From NCBI GenBank assembly GCA_026416515.1, contig JAOAEZ010000001.1, forward strand, positions 86,430 to 150,429: a DNA stretch of 64,000 nucleotides, written 5' to 3'. The notes beneath the pieces are model-generated. The model had not been told where the DNA came from, ran no database searches, and saw nothing but the letters and a program-made list of their open reading frames with translations. The first letter of the stretch is position 1. Each line of letters begins with the position of its first letter. This DNA is from Hydrogenophilus sp. (GTDB taxonomy: Bacteria > Pseudomonadota > Gammaproteobacteria > Burkholderiales > Rhodocyclaceae). The translations under genes and the position numbers were made by a program. Positions 53,660-63,830 of this stretch are shown here, piece after piece.

Positions 53660-55222
53660 ATGAACTGGGGCCAAGGATACAATACAGAGGTGGGGTATAC
53701 CTACGGATTTTACCGCGAGCTCGATCCGCGGTGGCTCGATTTGGGAGCAGTGGTACGAGGGGTGACCCCGCCCTCGCTGCTGCACCCGCCTCCCCTTCGC
53801 TATCTGGAGTTGGGTTGCGGACAGGGGTTCAATCTCTGTCTGTTGGCGGCGTGTTTCCCCGAGATGGAGTTTGTCGGGGTCGATTTTAACCCCTTGCATG
53901 TGGCGCATGCGACCGCGTTGGCGCAAGCGGCGGGGTTGTCCAATGTGCGTTTCGTCGAGGGCGATTTCGTGGCGTTGGGGCGAGAGTGGCCGGCCGATTT
54001 GGGGCGCTTCCACTATGCCGCCGCGCATGGGATCTTGTCTTGGATCGCGCGCCCCGTGCGCGCCGGATTGTACGCTTGCCTCGATGCCGCACTGCTTCCC
54101 GGGTCGTTGGTCTACGTTTCTTACAATACCTTGCCAGGGTGGTTGGCCGGACATGTGGTGCAGCACCTCTTACGGGTGTGGCAGAGACGCGAGGGGCGGG
54201 CGGCATTGGAGGTTATCGCTACCGGCCGAGAACGGTTGAAGAGGTGGACCGAGGCAACCCCCCCCGTGATGCGCGCCCAACCGGGGTTGGCGCAGCGGAT
54301 CCAGTCGCTTACCGAGCATGACCCTCATTATTTGGTGAACGAATTTTTACATGAGGAGTGGACGACCTTTTGGTTCGATCAGCTCGCCGAGGAGCTGATG
54401 GCCCATAAGTTGTCCTTTATCGGTACCGCGACCGCCGGGGATTGGTTTTTAGCGACAGCACTGCCAGCAGCGTGGCGTGCGCTGTTGGAGCCCTACTCCG
54501 ATCCGGTGGTTCGAGAGACTGTGCTCGATGTGTTGATCAATCAGTCGTTCCGCCGCGATCTGTGGGGACGAGGATTGCCGCCGTTGTGGTTGCAACGCCA
54601 GCTCGAGTTTCTGCAAGGCGTGCGGTTGCAGTTGTTGACTCCACCGCCAGCGGAGACGGAGAAGCGCTTCGCCTTTTCGACATCGTTGGGAGAGGTGACC
54701 GGCCGACCAGAGATCTACGAACCCCTCTATGAGGCCTTGGCGAGGGGGGTCTGTTCCCTCGCCGAGTTGGCGGAATTGCCAGTGGTGACTCCAGAGGGAA
54801 GCCGAAAACGGTCGGTGGCCGAGATGGTCCAGGCGCTCGGATTGTTGTTGCAGGGGGGAAGAGTGGCTTTGGTTTCGAAACCAAGCCGCGCTGCGGTGGG
54901 GCTTAACCGAGCGATTTTTGGAGAGGCCCTCGCCGGCGCGCCTTACCGTTTCGCGGTGGCAGGGGCACTGCCGTGGGTGGTTTCGGCGTCCGATGTCGAT
55001 TTGATGATGGCGGGCTTATTGACAAGCAAAGGGGTAGCCGCCGAGGCAGAGGCTCTGGGAAGGGGTTTTGCCGAGCAGTTGGTGGCGCTCGGCCGCGGTG
55101 TGCGCGTGGGAGAGCGCTTTTTGACCTCTTTGCCCGATCTTCAAGAGCATGCGGTGACGTTGGCGAAGGGGTTTTTGCAAGGAACGTGGCCGCGGTGGCA
55201 GCAGTTGGGAGTTATAGGGTGA
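53660..55222 (+). CDS. SAM-dependent methyltransferase with C-terminal methyltransferase regulatory domain
   Basis: 520 residues. A class I Rossmann domain with LELGCGQGFNLCLLA (about 48-62) and VGVDFNPLHV binds SAM. A large helical C-terminal half matches the methyltransferase regulatory domain found in bacterial proteins of unknown substrate. It sits between ubiC and ubiA, overlapping a possible ubiA start, so a quinone-related role is tempting but unproven. ATG after GGAGAGCG. Confidence 0.88.
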   Translation: MNWGQGYNTEVGYTYGFYRELDPRWLDLGAVVRGVTPPSLLHPPPLRYLELGCGQGFNLCLLAACFPEMEFVGVDFNPLHVAHATALAQAAGLSNVRFVEGDFVALGREWPADLGRFHYAAAHGILSWIARPVRAGLYACLDAALLPGSLVYVSYNTLPGWLAGHVVQHLLRVWQRREGRAALEVIATGRERLKRWTEATPPVMRAQPGLAQRIQSLTEHDPHYLVNEFLHEEWTTFWFDQLAEELMAHKLSFIGTATAGDWFLATALPAAWRALLEPYSDPVVRETVLDVLINQSFRRDLWGRGLPPLWLQRQLEFLQGVRLQLLTPPPAETEKRFAFSTSLGEVTGRPEIYEPLYEALARGVCSLAELAELPVVTPEGSRKRSVAEMVQALGLLLQGGRVALVSKPSRAAVGLNRAIFGEALAGAPYRFAVAGALPWVVSASDVDLMMAGLLTSKGVAAEAEALGRGFAEQLVALGRGVRVGERFLTSLPDLQEHAVTLAKGFLQGTWPRWQQLGVIG

Positions 55223-55290
55223 GGAGAGATAAGAGACAAAACGCGTTAGAGGGGGAATGGGTTATATTAGGAGATATTAGATATGGAAAA

Positions 55291-56157
55291 GTGAGAGAGT
55301 GGCAGCGACGAGCCGATCCCTATTGGCGGTTGATCCGCGGGGACCGACCGGTGGGGACGGTGTTGCTGCTGTGGCCGACGTGGGTGGCGCTCTTTTTCGC
55401 GGCCCGCGGGCAACCGCCGGCGGAGCTGCTGGCGATTTTTGCCGCAGGGACCTTTTTGATGCGTTCGGCGGGTTGTGCAGTGAACGATTGGGCCGACCGC
55501 AAGATCGATCCTTTTGTGCGCCGAACCGCTACGCGTCCGTTGGCACGCGGCGAAATTCCCGCAGCTCACGCGCTGTGGGTGGCGATAGGACTGGCGGCGA
55601 TGGCAGCAGGATTGGCGGCGCTGCTGGGGACGGCGGTGGTGGCGTGGGCAGTGCCCGCGGCGGTGGTGGCGGCAATTTATCCGTTTACTAAACGCTTTTT
55701 TGCGGTGCCACAGTTGGTGTTAGGGGTGGCTTTCTCGTTTGGAATTCCCATGGCTTTTGTCGCAGTGGGGGGTGAGGTGCGGCCAGAGGCTTTTTGGTTG
55801 TTTGTGGGAAATTTGCTGTGGGTGGTGGCATACGATACCGCTTACGCGATGGCCGACCGCGCCGATGATCTGCGCCTCGGTGTGAAGAGTTCGGCTATTT
55901 GGTTCGGCCGCTTCGAGGTGATGGCGATCGCCGCGTGTGAGTTGCTGGCGTTGGCAGCTTGGGCAGTGGCCGGTCGAATGGCGGGGGCGGGAGTGGCCTA
56001 TTGGGTGGGGTTGATCGCGATAGCGCTGTTGTGGGCGGCCCAATTGGCACCGTTGGCAACTCGGGAGGAGAGCAAGGCTTTCGCTGTCTTCGGGCAGCAG
56101 CAGTGGGTAGGATTGCTTTGGTTTTTAGGAACCGTTTTCGCTTTTGGATCGGCTTGA
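55291..56157 (+). CDS. ubiA: 4-hydroxybenzoate octaprenyltransferase
   Basis: 288 residues from GTG 55291, the family length. Both prenyl-diphosphate motifs are present: NDWADRKIDPFVRRT and AYAMADRADDLRLG. It is polytopic and attaches the polyprenyl chain to 4-hydroxybenzoate. An alternative GTG at 55219 overlaps the methyltransferase stop (GTGA) and adds 24 residues; that coupling makes the longer form possible. An AGGAGA lies 16 nt before 55291. Confidence 0.95.
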   Translation: MREWQRRADPYWRLIRGDRPVGTVLLLWPTWVALFFAARGQPPAELLAIFAAGTFLMRSAGCAVNDWADRKIDPFVRRTATRPLARGEIPAAHALWVAIGLAAMAAGLAALLGTAVVAWAVPAAVVAAIYPFTKRFFAVPQLVLGVAFSFGIPMAFVAVGGEVRPEAFWLFVGNLLWVVAYDTAYAMADRADDLRLGVKSSAIWFGRFEVMAIAACELLALAAWAVAGRMAGAGVAYWVGLIAIALLWAAQLAPLATREESKAFAVFGQQQWVGLLWFLGTVFAFGSA

Positions 56158-56168
56158 GGACGTAGGAA

Positions 56169-58166
56169 ATGAGCTGGCGCTTTGGCGATTGGAAAATTTG
56201 GGTAAAACTCGCGGCAGCGATTTGGGTGGTGTTGGCGGTGGCTTGGACCGGGATGACAGCGTGGGAGGCCTACGCAACGCGGCAGACGGCGATCGCCCAG
56301 GCAAAGTCCTTTGCCTTGTCGATGCATGAGACGACCCTGGCGGCGTTGACGGCGATGATGTTTACCGGAACGATCGAGCAGCGCGACCTTTTCTTAGACC
56401 AGATCCGCGAGCTTTCGGCGATCCGCGATTTGAAGGTGCTGCGCGGTACTGCAACGGTGGCCCAGTTCGGCCCAGGACATGCGGGAGAGACCGCCGCTGA
56501 CCCCGTCGAGGAGCAGGTACTGACGTCAGGGCGCGAGGTGGTCCAGGTGGAGCGCGATGCGCAGGGGGAGTTTCTGCGGGCGGTGCGCCCGGCAGTGGCC
56601 CGCAAGCGCTATTTGGGAAAAGATTGCACGATGTGCCATACCGTTCCAGAGGGTACGGTGTTGGGGGCGGTGAGTATGAAGATCCGCCTCGATGAGGTCA
56701 ACGCCGCGGTGTGGCGGCGGTTTACCGAGTCTTACGCGACAGCGCTCGCGGTGAGCGGAGTGGTGATGTTGGTGATCTTCATGGCGATGCGCCGCTTGTT
56801 GAACCGCCCGCTGGAGCGGGTGATCGAACATTTGGATGCGATCGCTGCAGGCGATTTGACGCGGCCGATGTCGGTGGTCTACCGGGATGAGATCGGCCAT
56901 CTGCGCTTGTCGTTGGCAAAGATGCGGGAGAATTTGATCGAGGTATTGCGCGAGATTGAGGATAGCAGCCGCAGCATGGTCCAGTCCTCTTTTCATGTGG
57001 CGACGATTTCCAGCGAGATCGCTCAGGTGGGGCGCCGCCAGGAGGCGAAGTCGGGGGAGGTGAACACAGCGATGGAACAGTTGCACCAAATCGCAACCGA
57101 GGTGGAGGCGAGCGCTACTGCCGCAGTTGAGCGCGCCCAGCGAGTGGAGACGTTGGCGCGCGAGGGGCGCGAGCAGGTGCAGCGCAACGTGGCGGCGATG
57201 GGGGAGACGGTGGCAGAAGTGGCGAAGACCAGTGAGGAGATCGGCCGTTTGACCGAGGCGGCGCGGGAGATTGGCTCGATCGTGGCGGTGATTCAGGAGA
57301 TCGCTCGCCAGACCAATTTGTTGGCGCTCAACGCGGCGATCGAGGCGGCGCGAGCAGGAGAGGTCGGGCGGGGATTTGCGGTGGTGGCCGACGAGGTGCG
57401 TAAGTTGTCGGAGCGAACGAGCCACTCTGCCGATGAGGTGAACCGGATCATCAGCAGCTTGGTGGAGCGAATCGAGGGGGCCGTGGCGTTGATGACGCGA
57501 ATGGCTGAGGGGGTAGAGCGGACCGAGGAGATCGCCCGCGCGACGGGTGAGGTGATCGCCGCGATGGCCGGCGAGGTGGATCAGATGGCCGCTGCGAGCC
57601 GCTCCATCGCCGCGGTGAGCCGCGATCAGATGCGCCAGTTCGCGACCCTGTCGGAGACATTGCGCAACCTTTTCGCGATATTGGGCGAAAATAGTTCGAA
57701 GGTGGAGGCTTCCGCTTTGGTGGCCGATGATCTGCGGGCGATCGCTGAGCGACTCAAGGCGATGATGGAGCGATTTGTCTTCCCCCATAAGGAGTTGAGC
57801 GCTGAGTCGCAACACGATAAGCGGCGCTTTCCCCGCTCCCGCCATAGCCTGGAGGTGCGAGTGCAGCAGGGGACTATGGAGAGCATGGCGTTGACGGCCG
57901 ATTTTTCGCTGGGAGGAATGCAGTTGCGAATGGCTCGCTGCCCTTTCGACCGCTCCCGGCCAGTGACGTTGGCGATCCTGCTGCCCCAGGATGAGTTGGA
58001 GGGGTTTTTGCACCAAAAGCCAGTGGAGTGCCGCGCCCGCATCGTTTGGGTGCGGGAGGAGGGTGAGCGGTGTTTGATGGGAGTGGAGTTCCTCGATCCG
58101 ACCGAGCACGAGCGGGCGGCGATCCAGCGCTGCTACGCCTATTACCGCGAACGCGTGGCGGTGTGA
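56169..58166 (+). CDS. Methyl-accepting chemotaxis protein with c-type heme motif and C-terminal PilZ domain
   Basis: 665 residues. TM1 (about 9-31), a periplasmic domain of about 155 residues with a heme-c motif CTMCH (153-157), TM2 (about 190-208), HAMP (about 209-262), a signalling region with the hairpin tip [20 protein letters not shown] (about 380-400), and a C-terminal PilZ domain (about 550-660; RRFPRSRH and [10 protein letters not shown], the RxxxR and DxSxxG c-di-GMP motifs). It has no visible CheR-tethering pentapeptide. Heme c suggests redox or gas sensing; PilZ suggests c-di-GMP input. No che genes are nearby. Confidence 0.92.
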   Translation: MSWRFGDWKIWVKLAAAIWVVLAVAWTGMTAWEAYATRQTAIAQAKSFALSMHETTLAALTAMMFTGTIEQRDLFLDQIRELSAIRDLKVLRGTATVAQFGPGHAGETAADPVEEQVLTSGREVVQVERDAQGEFLRAVRPAVARKRYLGKDCTMCHTVPEGTVLGAVSMKIRLDEVNAAVWRRFTESYATALAVSGVVMLVIFMAMRRLLNRPLERVIEHLDAIAAGDLTRPMSVVYRDEIGHLRLSLAKMRENLIEVLREIEDSSRSMVQSSFHVATISSEIAQVGRRQEAKSGEVNTAMEQLHQIATEVEASATAAVERAQRVETLAREGREQVQRNVAAMGETVAEVAKTSEEIGRLTEAAREIGSIVAVIQEIARQTNLLALNAAIEAARAGEVGRGFAVVADEVRKLSERTSHSADEVNRIISSLVERIEGAVALMTRMAEGVERTEEIARATGEVIAAMAGEVDQMAAASRSIAAVSRDQMRQFATLSETLRNLFAILGENSSKVEASALVADDLRAIAERLKAMMERFVFPHKELSAESQHDKRRFPRSRHSLEVRVQQGTMESMALTADFSLGGMQLRMARCPFDRSRPVTLAILLPQDELEGFLHQKPVECRARIVWVREEGERCLMGVEFLDPTEHERAAIQRCYAYYRERVAV

Positions 58167-58174
58167 GGGATCTT

Positions 58175-59794
58175 TTAGGAGGGGGAGGAGGGGGCGCGCC
58201 GCGGCCGAGGGGATACCCACCGCGGGGGGCGAAGGATGGTGTCGCGGGCTTTGGGAAGGGGTTCAGGGTAGTCGCGGGAGGTGTGGAGCCCGCGACTCTC
58301 ACGCCGCCGCAGCGCCGAGCGGACGATGAGCTCGGCGACGAGCACCAGGTTGCGGAGTTCGATGAGGTCGTTGTTGACGCGAAAGTGACGGTAGAATTCG
58401 TCGATCTCCCGCTTGAGGAGGCGAATGCGGTTCATCGCCCGCAAAAGCCGCTTTTCGGTGCGAACGATGCCGACATAGTCCCACATGAAGCGGCGAAGCT
58501 CTTCCCAGTTGTGGGCGATAACGATCTCTTCGTCAGGGTCAGTGACTTGGCTTTCATCCCACTCAGGAGGCGATGGAGGAAGGGAGAGAGGTTGCGCAAG
58601 GATCGTGCGCGCCGCCGCTTCTCCGAAGACGACGCATTCGAGGAGTGAGTTGCTGGCTAGGCGGTTGGCTCCATGAAGCCCCGTACAGGCGACCTCCCCA
58701 ACCGCATAGAGGTTGGGGACGTCGGTGCGGGCGTTGAGGTCGGTGATCACACCTCCGCAGGTGTAATGGGCGGCAGGAACAACGGGAATCGGTTCCCGCG
58801 TGATGTCGATCCCGAGTTCGAGACAGCGACGGTAGATGGTGGGAAAGTGAGCGAGAATCCAGTCGGCCGGTTTGTGGCTGATGTCGAGATAGACGCAGTC
58901 GAGCCCCCGCTTTTTCATTTCGGCGTCGATGGCACGGGCGACGATGTCGCGAGGGGCAAGTTCGGCACGGGGATCATAACGGGGCATAAATCGTTCGCCG
59001 TTGGGCAGGAGCAGAACTCCTCCTTCACCGCGTACCGCTTCGCTGATGAGAAACGATTTGGCGTGGGGATGGTAGAGACAGGTGGGATGGAATTGAATGA
59101 ATTCGAGGTTGGCGACGCGACAGCCGATTCGCCAAGCCATCGCAATCCCGTCGCCGGTGGCAACGTCGGGGTTGGTGGTGTAGAGATAGACTTTCCCCGC
59201 TCCACCTGTGGCGAGCACCGTGGCAGCCGCAGCGACCGTTTTGACACAATTGGCGGTGCGGTCAAAGAGGTAGGCGCCGACACAGCCCAGTTCCGGACGA
59301 CCGATGCGCGCACCATGGATGAGGTCGAGCGCTAGGTGCTCTTCCCAGATGGTGATGTTGGGGTGGGCGCGGACGCGGGCGGTGAGGGTTTCTTGAACCG
59401 CAGCCCCCGTGGCGTCAGCAGAGTGGTAGATGCGCCGCTCGGAGTGACCGCCTTCCCGAGTGAGGTGGTAGTGCCCCTCAGCGTCCCGGGTGAAGGGAAC
59501 TCCTTGGGCGATGAGCCATTCGATCGCTTGCGGACCATGCTCGACTACATAGCGAACACTCTTTTCGCGACAGAGACCAGCACCAGCGAGGAGCGTGTCG
59601 CGAATGTGCGAGGCAATGCCCGCTGGTGTGCCAAGGGGCGCCGCAATCCCTCCTTGTGCCCATTGGGTGGCAGTGTCGGTGAGTTTCCGTTTGGCAACCA
59701 AGAGAACCCGCCTCTGGTCGGCGAGTTTGAGGGCAGCCGTTTGACCAGCGAGCCCCGAGCCGATGATCAGGACGTCAAAGGTGGGAGTACCCAT
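58175..59794 (-). CDS. nadB: L-aspartate oxidase
   Basis: 539 residues. FAD-binding GSGLAGQTAALKLA, TQWAQGGIA, the catalytic region HSERRIYHSADATG, GEVACTGLHGANRLASNSLLE. It oxidises aspartate to iminoaspartate in NAD synthesis, complementing nadE in this window. It is divergent from rpoE, as in E. coli. A basic Pro-rich tail ends the protein. Confidence 0.97.
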   Translation of the reverse strand: MGTPTFDVLIIGSGLAGQTAALKLADQRRVLLVAKRKLTDTATQWAQGGIAAPLGTPAGIASHIRDTLLAGAGLCREKSVRYVVEHGPQAIEWLIAQGVPFTRDAEGHYHLTREGGHSERRIYHSADATGAAVQETLTARVRAHPNITIWEEHLALDLIHGARIGRPELGCVGAYLFDRTANCVKTVAAAATVLATGGAGKVYLYTTNPDVATGDGIAMAWRIGCRVANLEFIQFHPTCLYHPHAKSFLISEAVRGEGGVLLLPNGERFMPRYDPRAELAPRDIVARAIDAEMKKRGLDCVYLDISHKPADWILAHFPTIYRRCLELGIDITREPIPVVPAAHYTCGGVITDLNARTDVPNLYAVGEVACTGLHGANRLASNSLLECVVFGEAAARTILAQPLSLPPSPPEWDESQVTDPDEEIVIAHNWEELRRFMWDYVGIVRTEKRLLRAMNRIRLLKREIDEFYRHFRVNNDLIELRNLVLVAELIVRSALRRRESRGLHTSRDYPEPLPKARDTILRPPRWVSPRPRRAPSSPS

Positions 59795-59802
59795 AAACGA
59801 CT

Positions 59803-59808
59803 ATTGTA
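59803..59808 (-). promoter_or_regulatory. -10 element of nadB, almost touching the start codon
   Basis: TACAAT on the minus strand, only 8 nt from the nadB ATG, so the mRNA would have a leader of about 0-3 nt. No ribosome-binding site is visible before the ATG. Confidence 0.4.
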
Positions 59809-59863
59809 ACGTGGGCGGAACCGATGACGACCCTTTTGGTCTGAAGAGAGATCGCCAGCAGCG

Positions 59864-59869
59864 TATAAT
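59864..59869 (+). promoter_or_regulatory. -10 element of rpoE, predicting a leaderless mRNA
   Basis: TATAAT lies 6 nt before the rpoE ATG (59876), which would be the expected transcription start itself. No Shine-Dalgarno is present. The -35 candidate (TTGGTC, 59836-59841) is 22 nt away, too far for a standard promoter. Confidence 0.45.
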
Positions 59870-59875
59870 CGCTGC

Positions 59876-60505
59876 ATGAGCTACAAGCAGGAAGCACGGG
59901 CGACCAAACAGCGAGAGCGCGATGCCCTTCTGGTGCAGCGGGCGCAGGCGGGCGATCGAGAGGCGTTCGGATTGTTGGTGGCAAAGTACCGCCGACGGGT
60001 GGAGCGATTAATCGGCCGCTTGGTGCATGATCCCCATGAGGTAGAGGATTTGGCCCAGGAGGCGTTTGTGAAGGCATTTCGCGCCATCGATAGCTTCCGC
60101 GGAGAGAGCGCGTTTTATACGTGGTTGTACCGCATCGCATTGAATACGGCGAAGAACCATCTGCTGACGAGCCGCCGCCCAGTCGAGATGGTGCGCGCAC
60201 AGGGGGAAAATGAGGAGGGAGATGGATTCGATCTCTTCGAGAGCCAGGGAAGCGAGGAGACACCAGAGCGATTGTTGCTTACGGAGGAGATCGCCGCAAC
60301 GGTACAGGCGGCGTTGGAGGAGTTGCCCGAGGAGTTGCGAACCGCAGTGCAGTTGCGCGAGTTGGAGGGATTGAGCTATGAGGAGATCGCCCGCGCGATG
60401 GGATGCCCGATCGGGACAGTCCGCTCGCGAATTTTTCGCGCGCGCGAGGCCATCGCGAAACGGTTGCGACCGCTGTTGGATACACCCGAGAACCGCCGTT
60501 GGTAG
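59876..60505 (+). CDS. rpoE: ECF sigma factor RpoE/AlgU type
   Basis: 209 residues. Region 2 includes DPHEVEDLAQEAFVKAFRAID and FYTWLYRIALNTAKNHL; region 4 includes ELEGLSYEEIARAMGCPIGTV. It directs the envelope-stress regulon and is held by the anti-sigma factor encoded next. The ATG follows a TATAAT element directly. Confidence 0.96.
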   Translation: MSYKQEARATKQRERDALLVQRAQAGDREAFGLLVAKYRRRVERLIGRLVHDPHEVEDLAQEAFVKAFRAIDSFRGESAFYTWLYRIALNTAKNHLLTSRRPVEMVRAQGENEEGDGFDLFESQGSEETPERLLLTEEIAATVQAALEELPEELRTAVQLRELEGLSYEEIARAMGCPIGTVRSRIFRAREAIAKRLRPLLDTPENRRW

Positions 60506-60529
60506 AGGAGGGTGAAGAGGGGCTGGGTT

Positions 60530-61114
60530 ATGGCGCACGAGGGCTTGGATGAGCGAAGTTCCGCACTCTTCGATGATGAGTTGTTGCCGAGCGAGTGGTG
60601 GCGAGAGGGAGTCGATTGGCAGCAGTTGCGAAGAGGATGGGAATGCTATGCATTGATCGGCGCAGTGTTGCGCGGGGAAGAGATCTCGTTACCGAACGAT
60701 CGGTTTATCGAGGGGGTTTTGCAGCGGCTGGCTGAGGAGCAGCCGGAAAGGGGACAGGCGTTGCTTCCCACAACGGGCGGCGAGAGAGCGCCGCTGGCCC
60801 AGAACGATCCAGAGTGGGGGATGGGCGTGGCGGCGGCAGTGGTCGCAGTGGTGGGGGCAGTGCTGATCGCGGGCGGGACCGCAGCGCCGTCTATGCGCAT
60901 GGCGGCGCTAGGGGGAGTGTCGGCGCCAGAGCTACTGCAGACAGCGCGAGGAAAAGTAGGGATTCCCCTGGCGCGGGGAGAGGGGAGGATCGCGCTGGAG
61001 CGCCAAGTGCCGTCGGCGGTGAGGAGATACCGAGGAGAGGAGGGAGGGGAAATCGGCGGGGGAGAGCAGGAGCGCGTGCGGGCGGTGGGATATTGGCCGA
61101 TGCGCCGCTATTGA
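60530..61114 (+). CDS. rseA: Anti-sigma-E factor RseA-like
   Basis: 194 residues: N-terminal LDERSSALFDDELLPSEWW (sigma-binding RseA_N), one membrane helix (about 98-120) and a periplasmic tail of about 75 residues, Gly/Arg-rich at its end. The start ATG 60530 gives the family N-terminus; a GTG at 60512 would add six residues. RseB and MucD/DegP genes, usual next neighbours, are missing here. Confidence 0.88.
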   Translation: MAHEGLDERSSALFDDELLPSEWWREGVDWQQLRRGWECYALIGAVLRGEEISLPNDRFIEGVLQRLAEEQPERGQALLPTTGGERAPLAQNDPEWGMGVAAAVVAVVGAVLIAGGTAAPSMRMAALGGVSAPELLQTARGKVGIPLARGEGRIALERQVPSAVRRYRGEEGGEIGGGEQERVRAVGYWPMRRY

Positions 61115-61187
61115 GTTAATGGGGAAGAGAGGGATCTTTGCCGTACAATAGCGCCTTCCGCGCGGGCGCGCTCCCCTTTCTTTGGTG

Positions 61188-62984
61188 ATGAAAGAGATCC
61201 GTAACTTTTCAATCATCGCTCATATCGACCATGGCAAGTCTACGCTTGCCGACCGGTTAATCGAGTTCTGCGGGGGTTTAGAGGCGCGCGAGATGCAGGA
61301 GCGCGTGCTCGATTCGATGGATTTGGAGCGGGAGCGGGGGATCACTATCAAGGCGCAGACGGCGACCTTGAGTTACCGAGCCCGCAACGGCACCGTGTAT
61401 GAATTGAATTTGATCGATACGCCCGGCCATGTCGATTTTTCCTACGAGGTAAGCCGTTCTTTGGCGGCGTGCGAGGGAGCCTTGTTGGTGGTGGACGCCT
61501 CCCAGGGAGTCGAGGCTCAGACAGTGGCTAATTGCTACTTGGCTTTGGATTTGGGCGTGGAGGTGGTCCCCGTCTTAAATAAGATCGATCTGCCCCAAGC
61601 CGACCCGGAGCGCGTGCGCGCCGAGATCGAGGAGGTGATCGGTATCCCGGCTTCCGATGCAGTTTTGACTTCCGCAAAGAATGGGGTGGGAATCGAGGAG
61701 GTTTTAGAGGCAGTGGTGGCGCGCATCCCCCCTCCCCGCGGCAACGCCGCCGGACCTACCCGCGCGCTGGTGATCGATTCGTGGTTCGATAACTATGTGG
61801 GGGTGGTGATGCTGGTGCGCGTGGTCGATGGCCGCTTGGCCCAGGGGGATCGAGTGCGGTTGATGGCAAGCGGCGCTGAGCATTGGGTCGATCGAGTGGG
61901 TGTGTTTACACCTAAGAGCGTGGAACGCCCCGCGTTGGAGTGCGGCGAGGTGGGATTTGTGGTGGCCGGGGTGAAGTCGTTGGCAGAGGCGCGGGTGGGG
62001 GATACGATCACGACATTGCCCAACGCCGCTGCAGAGCCTCTGCCGGGATTCCGAGCGGTTAAACCACAGGTCTTCGCAGGGTTGTACCCCGTGGAGTCGA
62101 GTGAGTTCGAGCAGTTGCGCGAGGCATTGACGAAGTTAAAGTTAAACGACGCCGCGCTGCAGTTCGAGCCAGAGAGCTCCCAGGCACTGGGATTTGGATT
62201 CCGTTGCGGTTTTTTGGGTTTGCTGCATATGGAGATCGTCCAGGAGCGATTGGAGCGAGAGTTCGCTCAACATTTGATTACAACGGCTCCTTCCGTGGTC
62301 TATGAGGTAGTGACCCGCTCGGGAGAGGTGCTGCGGGTGGAGAACCCGGCAAAATTACCCGAGCCAAGCCGAATCGCTGAGATCCGCGAGCCGATCATCG
62401 CGGCGACGATCTTCGTGCCTCAGGAGTTTTTGGGACCGGTGCTGACGTTGTGTAATCAGCGCCGCGGGGTGCAGCAGGAGCTGCGCTACCACGGCCGGCA
62501 GGTGGAGGTGCGCTTCGATTTGCCCCTCAACGAGGTGGTGCTCGATTTCTTCGATCGATTGAAGTCGGTGTCGCGCGGCTACGCGTCGCTCGATTATGAG
62601 TTTAAAGAGTACCAACCGGCCGATTTGGTCCGATTGGATATTTTGGTGAACGGCGAACGGGTGGATGCTTTGTCCGTGATCGTACATCGCTCCTCAGCTC
62701 AGCAGCGAGGACGAGCATTGGTGGCTAAGTTGCGCGAGTTGATCCCTCGCCAGTTGTTCGATGTACCCCTCCAGGCTGCGATCGGTTCGCAAATCATCGC
62801 CCGCGAGACGATTAAGGCATTGCGAAAAAATGTGCTGGCTAAATGCTATGGGGGAGATGTGACTCGAAAGAAGAAGTTGTTGGAGCGCCAGAAGGAGGGA
62901 AAACGCCGAATGAAGCAAGTGGGAAGCGTGGAGATCCCTCAGGAGGCCTTCTTGGCGGTGCTGCGCACCGGAGGGGATGAGTAA
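61188..62984 (+). CDS. lepA: Elongation factor 4 (LepA)
   Basis: 598 residues. G domain with [22 protein letters not shown] and NKIDLP, and the LepA-specific C-terminal [19 protein letters not shown]. It is a ribosome-associated GTPase. ATG 61188 is the third of three in-frame starts (TTG, GTG, ATG) and lacks a clear ribosome-binding site. A TACAAT lies at 61144-61149. It is followed by lepB 3 bp later. Confidence 0.98.
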   Translation: MKEIRNFSIIAHIDHGKSTLADRLIEFCGGLEAREMQERVLDSMDLERERGITIKAQTATLSYRARNGTVYELNLIDTPGHVDFSYEVSRSLAACEGALLVVDASQGVEAQTVANCYLALDLGVEVVPVLNKIDLPQADPERVRAEIEEVIGIPASDAVLTSAKNGVGIEEVLEAVVARIPPPRGNAAGPTRALVIDSWFDNYVGVVMLVRVVDGRLAQGDRVRLMASGAEHWVDRVGVFTPKSVERPALECGEVGFVVAGVKSLAEARVGDTITTLPNAAAEPLPGFRAVKPQVFAGLYPVESSEFEQLREALTKLKLNDAALQFEPESSQALGFGFRCGFLGLLHMEIVQERLEREFAQHLITTAPSVVYEVVTRSGEVLRVENPAKLPEPSRIAEIREPIIAATIFVPQEFLGPVLTLCNQRRGVQQELRYHGRQVEVRFDLPLNEVVLDFFDRLKSVSRGYASLDYEFKEYQPADLVRLDILVNGERVDALSVIVHRSSAQQRGRALVAKLRELIPRQLFDVPLQAAIGSQIIARETIKALRKNVLAKCYGGDVTRKKKLLERQKEGKRRMKQVGSVEIPQEAFLAVLRTGGDE

Positions 62985-62987
62985 GCG

Positions 62988-63776
62988 ATGGATTTCGAGT
63001 GGGTCCTTTTTTTGTTGACGGTAATCACAGGGGTGCTGTGGGTCGGAGACCGCTTCTACGCCCGCTGCCGCCGCGACCCCGAAGCGCCTAGGCCGTGGTG
63101 GGTGGAGTACGGGGCGAGCTTCTTTTGGGTCTTTTTGACCGTGTTTGTGTTGCGGTCGTTTGTGGTGGAGCCTTTCAAGATTCCGTCGGGGTCGATGATC
63201 CCAACATTGCTGCCGGGGGATTTCATTTTGGTAAATAAGTTCATCTACGGGGTGCGGTTGCCCATCCTGCGAACAAAAATAGTAGAGGTGAGCCGCCCTG
63301 CGCGCGGGGATGTGGTGGTGTTTCGCTACCCCGTCGATCGACGGGTGGATTACATTAAACGGGTGGTGGGATTGCCGGGGGATTTTGTGGAGTATGTCGA
63401 TAAACGATTGCGGGTAAACGGGGTACCGGCGCTATTGGAGCGCTTGCCAGATTACCTCCATCCAGAGCGACACAGCGTCGCAATTCAGTGGCGCGAGCGA
63501 TTGGGCGAACGAGCTTATACGATCATTTGGGATGAAACCGCTCCGCCGTTCGTTCCCCATCGAATAGCGTTTCCATTTTCGGAACTGTGCGAGTACGACC
63601 GCCGAGGATTCCGCTGCTCGGTGCCCGATGGACACTATTTGGTGTTGGGGGATAACCGCGATGCCAGCAGCGATTCACGGGTGTGGGGATTTGTCCCCGA
63701 AGAGAATTTGGTGGGAAAGGCATTCTTTATCTGGTTCCATTGGGGGAATCTCGGACGGGTGGGCCGGTTTGAGTAG
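62988..63776 (+). CDS. lepB: Signal peptidase I
   Basis: 262 residues with two N-terminal membrane helices. The catalytic Ser69 is in IPSGSMIPTLLPGD and Lys124 in YIKRVVGLPGD; GDNRDASSDSRVWG is box E. It cleaves signal peptides of exported proteins. It follows lepA by 3 bp in the conserved lepA-lepB-DUF4845 order. Confidence 0.98.
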   Translation: MDFEWVLFLLTVITGVLWVGDRFYARCRRDPEAPRPWWVEYGASFFWVFLTVFVLRSFVVEPFKIPSGSMIPTLLPGDFILVNKFIYGVRLPILRTKIVEVSRPARGDVVVFRYPVDRRVDYIKRVVGLPGDFVEYVDKRLRVNGVPALLERLPDYLHPERHSVAIQWRERLGERAYTIIWDETAPPFVPHRIAFPFSELCEYDRRGFRCSVPDGHYLVLGDNRDASSDSRVWGFVPEENLVGKAFFIWFHWGNLGRVGRFE

Positions 63777-63830
63777 GCGCAAGAAAAGAGGCAAAAAGCA
63801 GAGAGAGACGCGAGCACGTGGGAGCGGACG

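Noticed and set aside
55283..55294. ATG at 55283 as ubiA start
   Set aside because: Out of frame and followed by a stop after three codons.
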